Positions 1 through 6,945 of a DNA stretch of 21,367 nucleotides are shown here, piece by piece. The DNA comes from Acidilobaceae archaeon. GTDB lineage: Archaea > Thermoproteota > Thermoprotei_A > Sulfolobales > Acidilobaceae. The notes beneath the pieces are model-generated. The model was not told the origin of the DNA and did no database searches. It worked only from the letters and a program-made list of their open reading frames with translations. The stretch lies in assembly GCA_027044005.1 (NCBI GenBank), contig JALUDK010000012.1, forward strand, positions 1-21,367, written 5' to 3'. Position numbers and translations under genes: made by a program. Position 1 is the stretch's first letter, and each line of letters starts with the position of its first letter.

Positions 1-1
1 T

Positions 2-253
2 TACATAAACTTTGGAGGATACACGGCAGGAGGGAGTAACATTGTATTAGCGTCAACCGGCGTCAGGTTCATATCACCCACGGGGTGGACGGCAGTGTTG
101 GATGTTAACCTTTATGGGGCCAGCAGGGATGACAGCCAGTACACCACGCCCTACGTGTCGATAAGCGACGTCAGCGGCAGGCCCTATACCTGGTATTACT
201 GGTGGTTTAAGGATAACGACCCCTCAACCCTGGAGGTTCTAGTCGGCTCCTAA
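2..253 (+). CDS. 3' end of an unrecognised, probably extracytoplasmic protein (partial)
   Basis: An open frame enters from the left edge and runs 83 codons to TAA at 251-253; the start is outside the window. The visible part is rich in Gly, Ser, Thr, Tyr and Trp (for example WYYWWF near the end), has no Cys and only a few Lys/Arg residues. The alternating polar and aromatic pattern suggests a beta-rich extracellular domain, as in archaeal pilin-like or surface proteins. I do not recognise the family. No membrane anchor is seen at the C-terminus. The following 60 nt hold the promoter of the next gene, so it is probably a separate transcription unit. That it is coding rests on the long open frame reaching the edge and its sensible composition; the function is unknown. 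Confidence 0.55.
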   Translation, partial: YINFGGYTAGGSNIVLASTGVRFISPTGWTAVLDVNLYGASRDDSQYTTPYVSISDVSGRPYTWYYWWFKDNDPSTLEVLVGS

Positions 254-266
254 CGGGGTGGAACCC

Positions 267-274
267 CTATAAAC
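267..274 (+). promoter_or_regulatory. Candidate TATA box of the PfkB-family kinase gene
   Basis: CTATAAAC lies about 40 nt upstream of the GTG start at 314, which would put transcription start near 296-300 and give a short leader. The 10-mer GGCAACCTGT occurs twice nearby (283-292 and 306-315); the second copy overlaps the start codon. The significance of the repeat is unknown. Confidence 0.4.
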
Positions 275-313
275 CCCGCAACGGCAACCTGTAAACTCCC
301 CCCCGGGCAACCT

Positions 314-1240
314 GTGGGCGGGGTTCTGGTAGTAGGCACCCTGATGATCGACGTGGTGGCGCCCTGGCTAGAGGATATGGAGCCGGGGGCCAACTATACC
401 GCACCCCTCGAGTCCTGCTACGGAGGTGGAGGAGGCAACGTTGCCTACCACATAGCCACCATGGGGGGTGAAGCCGCCCTGGCCTCCGGGCTAGGAGGCG
501 ACCCCTTGGGTAGGGCCTACGAGGAGAGGCTAGCCAGCCTAGGAGTCAAGCTGTACCTAGCCAGGGGCGAGAGGACCGGTGTGCTAGTAGCATTGACCAC
601 GGGGTCGGGCGAGAGGACCTTCATAGCCGACCCAGGGGCCAACGCACTTGTCGACGAGGACCTTGTAGGCCACGCCATCGAGGACTACAGGCCAAGGGTA
701 GTGGTAGTGCACGGCTACCTCCTAGCCAGCCCGAGGCCCCGGAAAGCCGCGTTACACGCCGCCAAGGCAGCTAGCAGGACGGGCTCGAAGGTCGTGTTTG
801 ACCCCGGCTACTATAACATGAGCCCCGAGGAGCTAGGGGCAGCCAGGGAGATACTCAGGTATACCGATGTGATTGTCCCCAACGAGGAGGAGGCCAGGGC
901 CCTGGCTGGCGCTGGGGACCCTGTCGAGGCCTCCCGACAGCTCTCGGAGGAGTACGGGGTTACCGTCTACCTTAAGATGGGGGCCCGGGGGGCTGCGCTG
1001 GTCAGGGACGACGGACTGCTCCATGTAAGCCCACCACCCGTCAGGCTTGTGAACACTGTGGGTAGCGGGGACGCCTTCACCGCTGTAGTGGCCCAGGGGC
1101 TCGCTGTGGGCTGGAAGCCAGGGGTGGCGCTTAGGAGAGCCACTGAGAGGGCTACCAGCGTGGCTGGCTGTGCTTGTCCGCAATGCCTCGCGGGGGCCAG
1201 TGTAAACCGGGGGGTTAATAGGGTATATACGGGTATATAG
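314..1240 (+). CDS. PfkB/ribokinase-family carbohydrate or nucleoside kinase
   Basis: A 308-residue protein of the ribokinase (PfkB) superfamily, which transfers a phosphate from ATP to a hydroxyl of a sugar or nucleoside in the cytoplasm. The N-terminal strand VLVVGTLMID (residues 4-13) fits the family start, supporting the GTG at 314. The Gly-rich sugar-binding motif followed by Asn is at 37-42. The C-terminal signature NTVGSGDAF (247-255) carries the anion hole and the catalytic Asp253. Substrate cannot be assigned: archaeal members include phosphofructokinases, ribokinases and nucleoside kinases. A CxCxxC cluster (GCACPQC) sits near the C-terminus, about 279-285, where most relatives have no Cys. 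The next gene begins 26 nt downstream under its own TATA-like sequence, so cotranscription is uncertain. Family is secure; specificity is open. Confidence 0.88.
   Translation: MGGVLVVGTLMIDVVAPWLEDMEPGANYTAPLESCYGGGGGNVAYHIATMGGEAALASGLGGDPLGRAYEERLASLGVKLYLARGERTGVLVALTTGSGERTFIADPGANALVDEDLVGHAIEDYRPRVVVVHGYLLASPRPRKAALHAAKAASRTGSKVVFDPGYYNMSPEELGAAREILRYTDVIVPNEEEARALAGAGDPVEASRQLSEEYGVTVYLKMGARGAALVRDDGLLHVSPPPVRLVNTVGSGDAFTAVVAQGLAVGWKPGVALRRATERATSVAGCACPQCLAGASVNRGVNRVYTGI
1221..1240 (+). promoter_or_regulatory. Tandem TATA-like elements upstream of phoU-like gene
   Basis: Two adjacent near-identical 10-mers, GGGTATATAC and GGGTATATAG, form the end of the kinase gene including its stop codon. 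The second is centred about 30 bp upstream of the ATG at 1267, so it would give a leader of only a few nucleotides. The first would give a start 10 bp earlier. Inferred from spacing only. Confidence 0.45.
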
Positions 1241-1266
1241 TCTAGGCCCAGCCTATATCCCACTAT

Positions 1267-2283
1267 ATGGTGCCAGGCCCAGTGGCGGGCAGCGTTAGGA
1301 GGATCCAGCTAGTCGGCGGCTCAACCTATATAGTGAGCCTACCCAAGGAGTGGGTGGAGACCCATAGACTGGGGAAGGGCTCCCAGGTCATAGTATCAAC
1401 CCTACCCGATGGCAGCCTGCTAATCAAGCCCCTGGCTGGCGGGGAGATGCCCGAGAGGAGGGCAGTGGTCGAGGCTCGCGGCGGCTACGGGAGGCTCCTC
1501 AGGGCAGTCATATCCAGCTACATAGCCGGGGCCAGGGTGATAGAGGTAAGGTACAATGTGGAGCAGCATGAGACCGTTATGGAGGTAGTGGGCCAGATCT
1601 CCAGGATCCTCCTCGGCGTGGAGATGCTAGACAGCGAGCCCGGCTTAGTCAGGCTCTACTCGGTACTAGACGACTACGCGGTCAGCTTCAGCGACGCCTA
1701 CGCTAAGATGAGGAGGGGGGTAGAGGGCATGCTGGAGAGCCTGACCCGGGGGCTAGAGGAGGGTAGTAAGGTCCTCATCATGGCTACCATCGAGAGGGAC
1801 GACCTAGTGGACAGGCTATACCTCTACCTCGCGAGGCAGATGACACGGGCACTACTAGAGGGGAGGGCCACCCAGGTCCTAGGCATATCAAGCGCCGCCG
1901 AGGCCCCCTACATCTTCCTAGCACTCAAGTCGATGGAGAGGATCGGGGACCACGCAACCATTATAGCAAGGATCGCGCTATCCAGCGGCGTAGACCCCCT
2001 AAAGCCCCACCTAGGCATTGTAAGGGAGGTAGCCTCCATGGTTCACAGGGCCACAGGCCTCCTACCAGGATCCGGGACGGTGGAGGAGGCGCAGGAGACC
2101 GCGGACAGGGCCTCAACTATCAGGAGGAGGGTCAGGGAGCTACGGGACAGGTCCAGGAGGCTGCCGGAGGTGAGGGCGCTAGACAGCATGGAGAGGATAG
2201 CAGGCTACACCCAGGACATGGCGGAGGCAGTGATCAACATAGCCTCAATAAGGACTAGCATAGGCAGGGATTCAAACCCTTAA
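1267..2283 (+). CDS. Phosphate uptake regulator, AbrB-like domain fused to PhoU
   Basis: A 338-residue protein of the archaeal PhoU-type regulator family. Residues about 8-56 (RRIQLVGGSTYIVSLPKEWV, then KGSQVIV and GSLLIKPL) form a SpoVT/AbrB-like swapped-hairpin DNA-binding domain. Residues about 65-330 are almost wholly helical and Glu/Arg-rich, with the PhoU features IERDDLVDRLY (near 176) and SMERIGDHA (near 222), whose acidic and His residues bind metal clusters in PhoU. In archaea such proteins are thought to control phosphate transport genes, but no pst genes are visible here. ATG at 1267 is used; in-frame GTG codons at 1270 and 1282 are alternatives because the conserved part starts only at about residue 9. 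The stop codon lies in the promoter of the following ribosomal gene. Confidence 0.85.
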   Translation: MVPGPVAGSVRRIQLVGGSTYIVSLPKEWVETHRLGKGSQVIVSTLPDGSLLIKPLAGGEMPERRAVVEARGGYGRLLRAVISSYIAGARVIEVRYNVEQHETVMEVVGQISRILLGVEMLDSEPGLVRLYSVLDDYAVSFSDAYAKMRRGVEGMLESLTRGLEEGSKVLIMATIERDDLVDRLYLYLARQMTRALLEGRATQVLGISSAAEAPYIFLALKSMERIGDHATIIARIALSSGVDPLKPHLGIVREVASMVHRATGLLPGSGTVEEAQETADRASTIRRRVRELRDRSRRLPEVRALDSMERIAGYTQDMAEAVINIASIRTSIGRDSNP

Positions 2284-2289
2284 ATACAC
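2277..2289 (+). promoter_or_regulatory. Candidate promoter of the rpl38e-pcm-DUF371-coaBC operon
   Basis: CCCTTAAATACAC overlaps the stop codon of the PhoU-like gene. A TATA centre near 2283 would start transcription near 2308, about 19 nt before the ATG of rpl38e. A good crenarchaeal TATA-like sequence at the expected distance; inferred. Confidence 0.45.
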
Positions 2290-2326
2290 CATACAGCAGC
2301 TAGCCGACCACCGGGGTGGTACAGGG

Positions 2327-2557
2327 ATGCCAGTCGAGATAAAGGACCTGGAGAAGTTTATCGAGATAACCTCCAGGGCGGTCGAGTGCAGGGTTAAGAG
2401 GGGGAAGAATGGGGTAGTCAAGGTCAAGGCCAGGACCAAGAGGTACCTATACACCTACAAGACCACAGAGGACAAGCTAAGCGAAGTCCTAGACAAGGTC
2501 AAGTGCCCCAAGGTAGTCGATGTTGATAAGGGAGAAGTTGTAAAGGAGGCAAAGTAG
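2327..2557 (+). CDS. rpl38e: Ribosomal protein eL38 (L38e)
   Basis: A 76-residue basic protein with the eL38 pattern: MPVEIKDLEKFIE at the N-terminus, ECRVKRGKNGVVKVKARTKR in the middle, and YLYTYKTTEDKLSEVLDKVKC before the tail. eL38 is a large-subunit protein of eukaryotes that is also found in Crenarchaeota and is missing from most Euryarchaeota, so it is a useful lineage marker for this window. The length is normal and the ATG at 2327 matches the conserved MP start. The last codons contain a strong Shine-Dalgarno (GGAGG, 2544-2548) for pcm, whose ATG directly follows this stop codon, so translation of the two is likely linked. Confidence 0.93.
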   Translation: MPVEIKDLEKFIEITSRAVECRVKRGKNGVVKVKARTKRYLYTYKTTEDKLSEVLDKVKCPKVVDVDKGEVVKEAK

Positions 2558-3235
2558 ATGAGCCGCCCCCAGGCCGACCCCTACACGGAGGCCAGGAGGA
2601 GGCTCGTAAGGCTCCTCAAGGAACAGGGATTCGTAAGGAGCAGGAGGATAGAGGAGGCCCTCCTCAAGGTCCCCCGCCACGAGTTCGTGCCCCCAGAGTA
2701 CAGGGACTCGGCCTACGATGACAGGCCCCTGCCAATAGGCTACGGCCAGACCATAAGCGCCCCCAGCATAGTTGCATACATGACAGAGCTCCTAGACCCG
2801 GCCCCCGGGATGAAGATCCTCGAGATAGGCACGGGCTCCGGGTACCAGGCCGCTGTCCTAGCGGAGCTGGTAGGCCCCCGGGGCCACGTGTGGACTATAG
2901 AGAGGATCCCAGAGCTGGCGGAGTGGGCGAGGAGGAACCTGGAGAAGACCGGGTACTCCCGTAGGGTCACCGTGATCGTGGGGGACGGCTCCCTAGGCTA
3001 CCCTGATGAGGCACCCTACGATAGGATTATACTCACAGCGGCAGCCCCCGCTGTGCCCCCGCCCCTGGAGGAGCAGTTGCGGGAGGGTGGCAGGATCGTT
3101 GCCCCCGTGGGGGACTATATAGCGCAGGAGCTCGTCGTCGGGGAGAAGAGGGGAGGCCGCGTAGTCTATAGGAGGGATATCGAGGTGATATTCGTCCCCC
3201 TGGTGGGGAGGTATGGATGGCAGCACAACCTATAG
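2558..3235 (+). CDS. pcm: Protein-L-isoaspartate O-methyltransferase
   Basis: A 225-residue SAM-dependent enzyme that methylates isoaspartyl residues in aged proteins, starting their repair in the cytosol. Family motifs in order: VPRHEFVPPEYRDSAYDDRPLPIG (about 38-61), the signature GYGQTIS (61-67), SAM motif I EIGTGSGYQ (89-97), an acidic end to the next strand (VWTIER, about 112-117) and the conserved YDRIILTAAAP stretch. The length is normal. The ATG abuts the eL38 stop and has GGAGG 9 nt upstream. The last 23 nt overlap the DUF371 gene. Repair of spontaneous isomerisation fits a hyperthermophile. Confidence 0.94.
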   Translation: MSRPQADPYTEARRRLVRLLKEQGFVRSRRIEEALLKVPRHEFVPPEYRDSAYDDRPLPIGYGQTISAPSIVAYMTELLDPAPGMKILEIGTGSGYQAAVLAELVGPRGHVWTIERIPELAEWARRNLEKTGYSRRVTVIVGDGSLGYPDEAPYDRIILTAAAPAVPPPLEEQLREGGRIVAPVGDYIAQELVVGEKRGGRVVYRRDIEVIFVPLVGRYGWQHNL

Positions 3236-3698
3236 GATCATCGAGGCCCGATGGGTGAAGGTAACCGCTTGGGGCCACCATAACGTTAAGGCCACGCACA
3301 AGAGCACCTTCGAGGTCACCATGGACGAGGACCTAACCCCCAGGGGCGACTGTATAGTGGGGGTGAGGGCCTCCATCGGGGCCCTGGGACTCCCCTCGTG
3401 GTTCAGGGAGGAGGCAAGAAGACCCGGCTCTATTGTAGTGGCCGTCCTATGCTCCTCCGGTGTGTGCGACTCCGTAGCGGGCCAGGGCGGCCCGGGGCTT
3501 GAGATGAGCGACCCCTCTAGGATGATATTCAGGAGGAGCACCTACACCGAGCCAGCTACGGTTATGATTAGGGCCAGCAAGGCGGCCCGCGACCTGGATA
3601 GGAGGCTCGTGGAGAGCCTGAGGAGGGGGGCTAGGCTGGACCTCTACCTGACAGTTATCCCCCCGGGTGATGATTATATTCCGGGCACCGAAGTATAA
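3213..3698 (+). CDS. DUF371 family protein of unknown function
   Basis: A 161-residue protein of the archaeal DUF371 family (from memory Pfam PF04027). The hallmark is the GHHNVKATHKSTFEVT stretch (residues 21-36) followed by LTPRGDCIVGV (41-51), which matches the family's GHxNVxATHxTTxExT...LTxRGDCIIGV pattern. The function is unknown; the conserved His, Thr, Arg, Asp and Cys suggest a small enzyme or binding protein. The start ATG at 3213 lies within the end of pcm (23-nt overlap) and is preceded by GGGGAGG. Its own last 32 nt overlap the annotated coaBC start. The protein is soluble, with no signal or membrane segment. Its place between pcm and coaBC suggests a housekeeping role. Confidence 0.88.
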   Translation: MDGSTTYRIIEARWVKVTAWGHHNVKATHKSTFEVTMDEDLTPRGDCIVGVRASIGALGLPSWFREEARRPGSIVVAVLCSSGVCDSVAGQGGPGLEMSDPSRMIFRRSTYTEPATVMIRASKAARDLDRRLVESLRRGARLDLYLTVIPPGDDYIPGTEV

Positions 3699-4944
3699 GC
3701 CCTTGGGGCCGGTCAAGTTGCATCCAGCAGACGATATCAGGGGAGAGGTGAACAACTACCTCGAGGGCAAGTGCATAATATTAGGGGTAACAGGGAGCAT
3801 AGCAGCCTATAGGAGCCTAGACACGGCGAGGTGGCTCATAAGGAGGGGCGCCCGCGTAGTCCCGGTACTAACCAGGGAAGCGGCAAAGCTGGTAACCCCC
3901 ACTATGTTCCACTGGGCCACCGGAGAGGAGGCGCTCGTGGACTTCACAGGGGAGACGGAACACATAACCCTAGCCAGAACATGCGACGGGATGCTAATAG
4001 CCCCAGCCACACTCTCCACAATGGCCAAGATAGCATACGGCATAGTCGACAACCCAGTCGCCCTTACAGCAGTCTCCCTCGCAGGCTACAGGAAGCCCCT
4101 AACCATAGCCCCAGCGATGCACAGCAACATGGCCAAGACGAGCCAGTATAGGGAGGCGGAGGCTAGGCTAGCAGGGCTAGGAGCGCTAGTAGTACCCCCG
4201 GTATGGAGCAACTATGCCGCCAAGTACCCAGACCCAGGCCTCCTCGGGAGGATTACAGCAGCACACACAAGCAGGGGCAGGGACGCGGGGGGCCTCAGGA
4301 TACTAGTCACGGCAGGCCCCACAAGGGAGTGGATAGACAGGGTCAGGTTCATCAGCAACCCTAGTAGCGGTATGATGGGCGTAGAGGTAGCAGTGGAGGC
4401 CTGGGCCCGCGGCGCCCAGGTGGACCTAGTCCACGGGCCGATGAAGGTCCAGCCCCCACACTTCACCCGTAACCACCTGGTTGAATCCACCAGAGACATG
4501 GCAGCCACGGTTGAGAGGCTGACCAGGGAGGCGGAGTACCATGCCATGATAGCCGCGGCTGCCCCCTCGGACTTCACACCCTCAAGCAGGTACGAGGGGA
4601 AGTACAGGAGCGGGTCAAGCCTGACCCTGACCCTCGAGCCAACGCCAAAGGTGATAGGTAGCCTTGCCAGGAGGCCCAAGGTCCTCGTAGCGTTCGCCGC
4701 CGAGGTTGTCAATAGTCTCGACGAGCTTGAGGTGAAGGCGGCCGAGAAGCTGGAGTCGACGGGCGCTGATATAATGGTTGCCAACATAGTCGGGAGGAGT
4801 GGGACCGGCTTCTCCAGCAGCATCGACGAGGTTGTCATACTAGAGCGTGGAGGGAGGAGGCTTTACAGGGGTACCATTCACAAGGAGATTCTGGCTAGGA
4901 TGATCGTGGACCTGGTCACCGGGAGGATAGCCTCTCCTCCCTGA
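3667..4944 (+). CDS. coaBC: Bifunctional phosphopantothenoylcysteine decarboxylase / phosphopantothenate-cysteine ligase
   Basis: A 425-residue bifunctional CoA-synthesis enzyme. The N-terminal flavoprotein (CoaC) half starts LEGKCIILGVTGSIAAYR (about 32-49) and has the catalytic-type His99 in GETEHITLAR. The C-terminal ligase (CoaB) half has the nucleotide-binding TAGPTREWIDRVRFISNPSSG (215-235) and AAAAPSDF. About 30 residues precede the bacterial start; the Methanocaldococcus enzyme has a similar leader with a matching HP motif (from memory), so an upstream start is reasonable. ATG 3667 overlaps DUF371 by 32 nt; TTG 3703, just after that stop, is an alternative. Unusual residues: the PASANT motif reads PATLST (Ser117 for Asn), no Cys is seen in the substrate-clamp region, and SSGKMG reads SSGMMG. 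The 3' end overlaps the convergent channel gene by 29 nt. Confidence 0.92.
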   Translation: MMIIFRAPKYKPLGPVKLHPADDIRGEVNNYLEGKCIILGVTGSIAAYRSLDTARWLIRRGARVVPVLTREAAKLVTPTMFHWATGEEALVDFTGETEHITLARTCDGMLIAPATLSTMAKIAYGIVDNPVALTAVSLAGYRKPLTIAPAMHSNMAKTSQYREAEARLAGLGALVVPPVWSNYAAKYPDPGLLGRITAAHTSRGRDAGGLRILVTAGPTREWIDRVRFISNPSSGMMGVEVAVEAWARGAQVDLVHGPMKVQPPHFTRNHLVESTRDMAATVERLTREAEYHAMIAAAAPSDFTPSSRYEGKYRSGSSLTLTLEPTPKVIGSLARRPKVLVAFAAEVVNSLDELEVKAAEKLESTGADIMVANIVGRSGTGFSSSIDEVVILERGGRRLYRGTIHKEILARMIVDLVTGRIASPP

Positions 4945-5749
4945 GCCTCCGTATATCCCTGACTAGCTCCTCTACCTCCTCCTCGCTGAGCTTGTGTATA
5001 CTCTTGATCCTATCATGTATCGAGGCCTCGAGCCGGCCTCCCTGGATTAGGGTTAGTGTGTACTCGTAGAAGGCGGCCCCGATCGTGCTTATGAAGACTG
5101 AGAGTAGGCTTATTCCAAGGATCATCATGACAACCCCGATCATCCTACCCAGCCCCGTAACCGGGACTATGTCCCCATAGCCCACGGTGGTCGCCGTTGC
5201 CATGGCCCACCAGAAGGCGTCGGCCATGCTCTTGATCGGGCTATCAGGGTTGGGCACCTCGACCAGGTATACGGCGAAGCTCCCAGTGAGGATGGTGAGT
5301 ACTATAACTAGCCCGAACTCGCCGAAGCGGACGCCACGGAGCACCTCCTTGAATAGGGTTAGGAACCTGCTGCCGCGGGAGAAGAACATGAAGAGGCGTA
5401 TAACCCTGAACACCCTTACAAGCCTCACCAGCCCGGCTCCGGCCAGCTGTGTCTCGACCATTGCTAGTGCCGCCGCTGGGATGAGGGCGGGGATTTCGTA
5501 GAAGTTTGCCTTGACATACCCGATCGGGTCTCCCGAGGCCCTTGCACGGTGTATGAAGTCTCCTGCTAGGAGGAGGACCGCTAGCGCGTCCACGATGTAG
5601 AGGTTCCTCTTGGTCACGGGGTCGAGGGGTATGAATAGCTCTGCCAATATAACGATTACTGAGACGAGGGCTACATACGCCATTACGATTTCGACTACGG
5701 GGTGCTCGTAGAAGTCTAGCAGTGCCCCCCGCCTTGGGCGGTCTCCCAC
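4916..5749 (-). CDS. KvAP-like voltage-gated potassium channel
   Basis: A 277-residue six-helix channel subunit resembling Aeropyrum KvAP along its length. Predicted S1 18-38, S2 50-69 (Asp54, Asp64), S3 83-100, S4 105-124, S5 143-165, pore helix with filter TTVGYGD (187-193), S6 199-226. S4 has Arg at every third position (R109, R112, R115, R118) then R125 in SRGSRF, as in the KvAP paddle. The cytoplasmic tail ends LSEEEVEELVRDIRRLR, close to the KvAP tail. It should form a homotetramer in the cell membrane passing K+ with voltage. Start: GTG 5749, the first start after an in-frame TAA one codon upstream, with GGGGAGG at 5760-5766. The gene is convergent with coaBC (29-nt overlap) and divergent from hom. 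Confidence 0.95.
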   Translation of the reverse strand: MGDRPRRGALLDFYEHPVVEIVMAYVALVSVIVILAELFIPLDPVTKRNLYIVDALAVLLLAGDFIHRARASGDPIGYVKANFYEIPALIPAAALAMVETQLAGAGLVRLVRVFRVIRLFMFFSRGSRFLTLFKEVLRGVRFGEFGLVIVLTILTGSFAVYLVEVPNPDSPIKSMADAFWWAMATATTVGYGDIVPVTGLGRMIGVVMMILGISLLSVFISTIGAAFYEYTLTLIQGGRLEASIHDRIKSIHKLSEEEVEELVRDIRRLREERLSSR

Positions 5750-5784
5750 CCTTTATGCACCTCCCCACGAGTAGAAGAGGGCCC

Positions 5785-5806
5785 TGGGGGCATAATACGT
5801 CCCCCA
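5785..5806 (-). promoter_or_regulatory. Channel-gene promoter with TATA inside an inverted repeat
   Basis: Read on the minus strand, GTATTATG (5791-5798) is TATA-like and would start transcription near 5769, about 20 nt upstream of the GTG. It sits exactly between the arms TGGGGG (5785-5790) and CCCCCA (5801-5806), a 6-bp inverted repeat with a 10-nt centre. This geometry would let a dimeric regulator cover the TATA box. Inference from position only. Confidence 0.4.
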
Positions 5807-5881
5807 CTCTACAATGTTCACAAACATATTAAAATAGTGGATTTGAATAATCAAGTATATGGGAGATTCATTTTCTATCGT

Positions 5882-5917
5882 TGTATAACTGTATAGTGCG
5901 TGTATAACCTAATATAC
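5882..5917 (+). promoter_or_regulatory. Promoter region of hom with repeated TGTATAAC elements
   Basis: The 207-nt AT-richer gap between the channel and hom (5750-5956) holds TGTATAAC at 5882-5889 and 5901-5908, with a related TGTATAGT at 5890-5897. A TATA-like CTAATATAC at 5909-5917 would start transcription about 15-20 nt before the hom ATG. The repeats could be overlapping TATA elements or a regulator site. No gene is seen in the rest of the gap. Confidence 0.45.
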
Positions 5918-5956
5918 CCGACCAGACACCGAGCCTAGCGTTGAGCGTGAGCCGAG

Positions 5957-6943
5957 ATGAAGGCTAGGGTCAAGGTAGCCCTGATAGGGTTTGGCAACGT
6001 TGGCAGGCACGTCGCTCTAGAGCTCTCCAAGCTGGGAGCAACGATAGTCTCAGCATCAAGCAGCAGAGGCTCACTCGTGGGTGTGGATCCAGGTTCAATA
6101 GTTGAGCTGGCCAGACGAGGGGGGAGACTCCACGAGCATCCCAGCCTAGAGGAGGGCCTCGACCCTGTGGAGGCCGCGGTAAAAGCGGGAGCAGAGGTTG
6201 CGATGATCACAATACCCCCAAGCTATGAGACCGGAGAGCCCAACAGGAGCATATACTACAGGCTCATAGACGAGGGGATAAGCATAGTCACAGCCGACAA
6301 AACAGTCCTCGCAAAGTGGTTCAGGGAGACGATGAGCAGGGCCAGGAGCATGGGCGCCTACATAGGCTACAGGGCAACGGTAGCCGCAGGGATACCAGCG
6401 ATAGACCTGGCCAAGGGCCTCAGAGGCAGGGAAGTGGATGAGATAGAGGCAGTGCTCAACTCTACAACAAACTACCTCATAACCCTAGTCAAAGAGGGTA
6501 TGGACTACCAGAGCGCGGTGAGGAAGGCTATAGAAGACCAGCTCGCGGAGCCAGACCCGAGGGTAGACACGCACGGCCTCGACCCGGCAGCCAAGCTGGC
6601 AATACTAGCCTCAACCCTAGGCTATGAGACCCGGTTAGAACAAGTTGAGAGAGAGCCCCTAGACGAGGTCCTCGAGGACCCTGAGCAGGTGGATAGGCTG
6701 AGGAGCGGGGAGCCCCTGAGGTACATAGCATACGCCGAGCCCAAGAGGAAGGTCTACAAGGTGGAGCCCCGGTGGCTCCCAGAAACCAGCCCCCTAGCCG
6801 GGGTCACCGGGATCTACAATGGAATACTAGCAAGGCTAGAGGGCGAGCAAGTCCTACTAACCGGCCCCGTGGGCCCAGCCTGGAGGACGGCGAAGGTGAT
6901 GATCACAGACCTGCTAGACTACCTGGAGGCTAGGGTGGGCTAG
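5957..6943 (+). CDS. hom: Homoserine dehydrogenase
   Basis: A 328-residue NAD(P)-dependent enzyme reducing aspartate-semialdehyde to homoserine, the branch point to threonine and methionine. It has the Rossmann motif GFGNVG (11-16), TADK (112-115) with the conserved Lys115, ATVAAGIP (140-147), LNSTTNYL (167-174), and AEPDP (197-201) with Glu198, Asp204, Asp209 and Lys213 in the catalytic domain, the last in DPAAKLAIL. It is the short monofunctional form: no N-terminal aspartokinase and no C-terminal ACT domain, so direct feedback through ACT is not expected. The ATG at 5957 places the nucleotide fold at the usual distance. The next gene starts 3 nt after its stop, so the two are very likely cotranscribed. 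Confidence 0.92.
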   Translation: MKARVKVALIGFGNVGRHVALELSKLGATIVSASSSRGSLVGVDPGSIVELARRGGRLHEHPSLEEGLDPVEAAVKAGAEVAMITIPPSYETGEPNRSIYYRLIDEGISIVTADKTVLAKWFRETMSRARSMGAYIGYRATVAAGIPAIDLAKGLRGREVDEIEAVLNSTTNYLITLVKEGMDYQSAVRKAIEDQLAEPDPRVDTHGLDPAAKLAILASTLGYETRLEQVEREPLDEVLEDPEQVDRLRSGEPLRYIAYAEPKRKVYKVEPRWLPETSPLAGVTGIYNGILARLEGEQVLLTGPVGPAWRTAKVMITDLLDYLEARVG

Positions 6944-6945
6944 GA

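Noticed and set aside
3666..3672. C box-like GTGATGA as the start of a C/D box sRNA
   Set aside because: No D box (CTGA) or second box pair at suitable distance, and it lies in the coding overlap of two genes.
4212..4838. 208-codon minus-strand frame opposite coaBC
   Set aside because: Antisense shadow with Ser/Thr/Leu-rich low-information sequence; coaBC is certain.
5244..5807. 187-codon minus-strand frame overlapping the channel gene
   Set aside because: It is an out-of-frame Arg/Pro-rich shadow of the clearly conserved channel.
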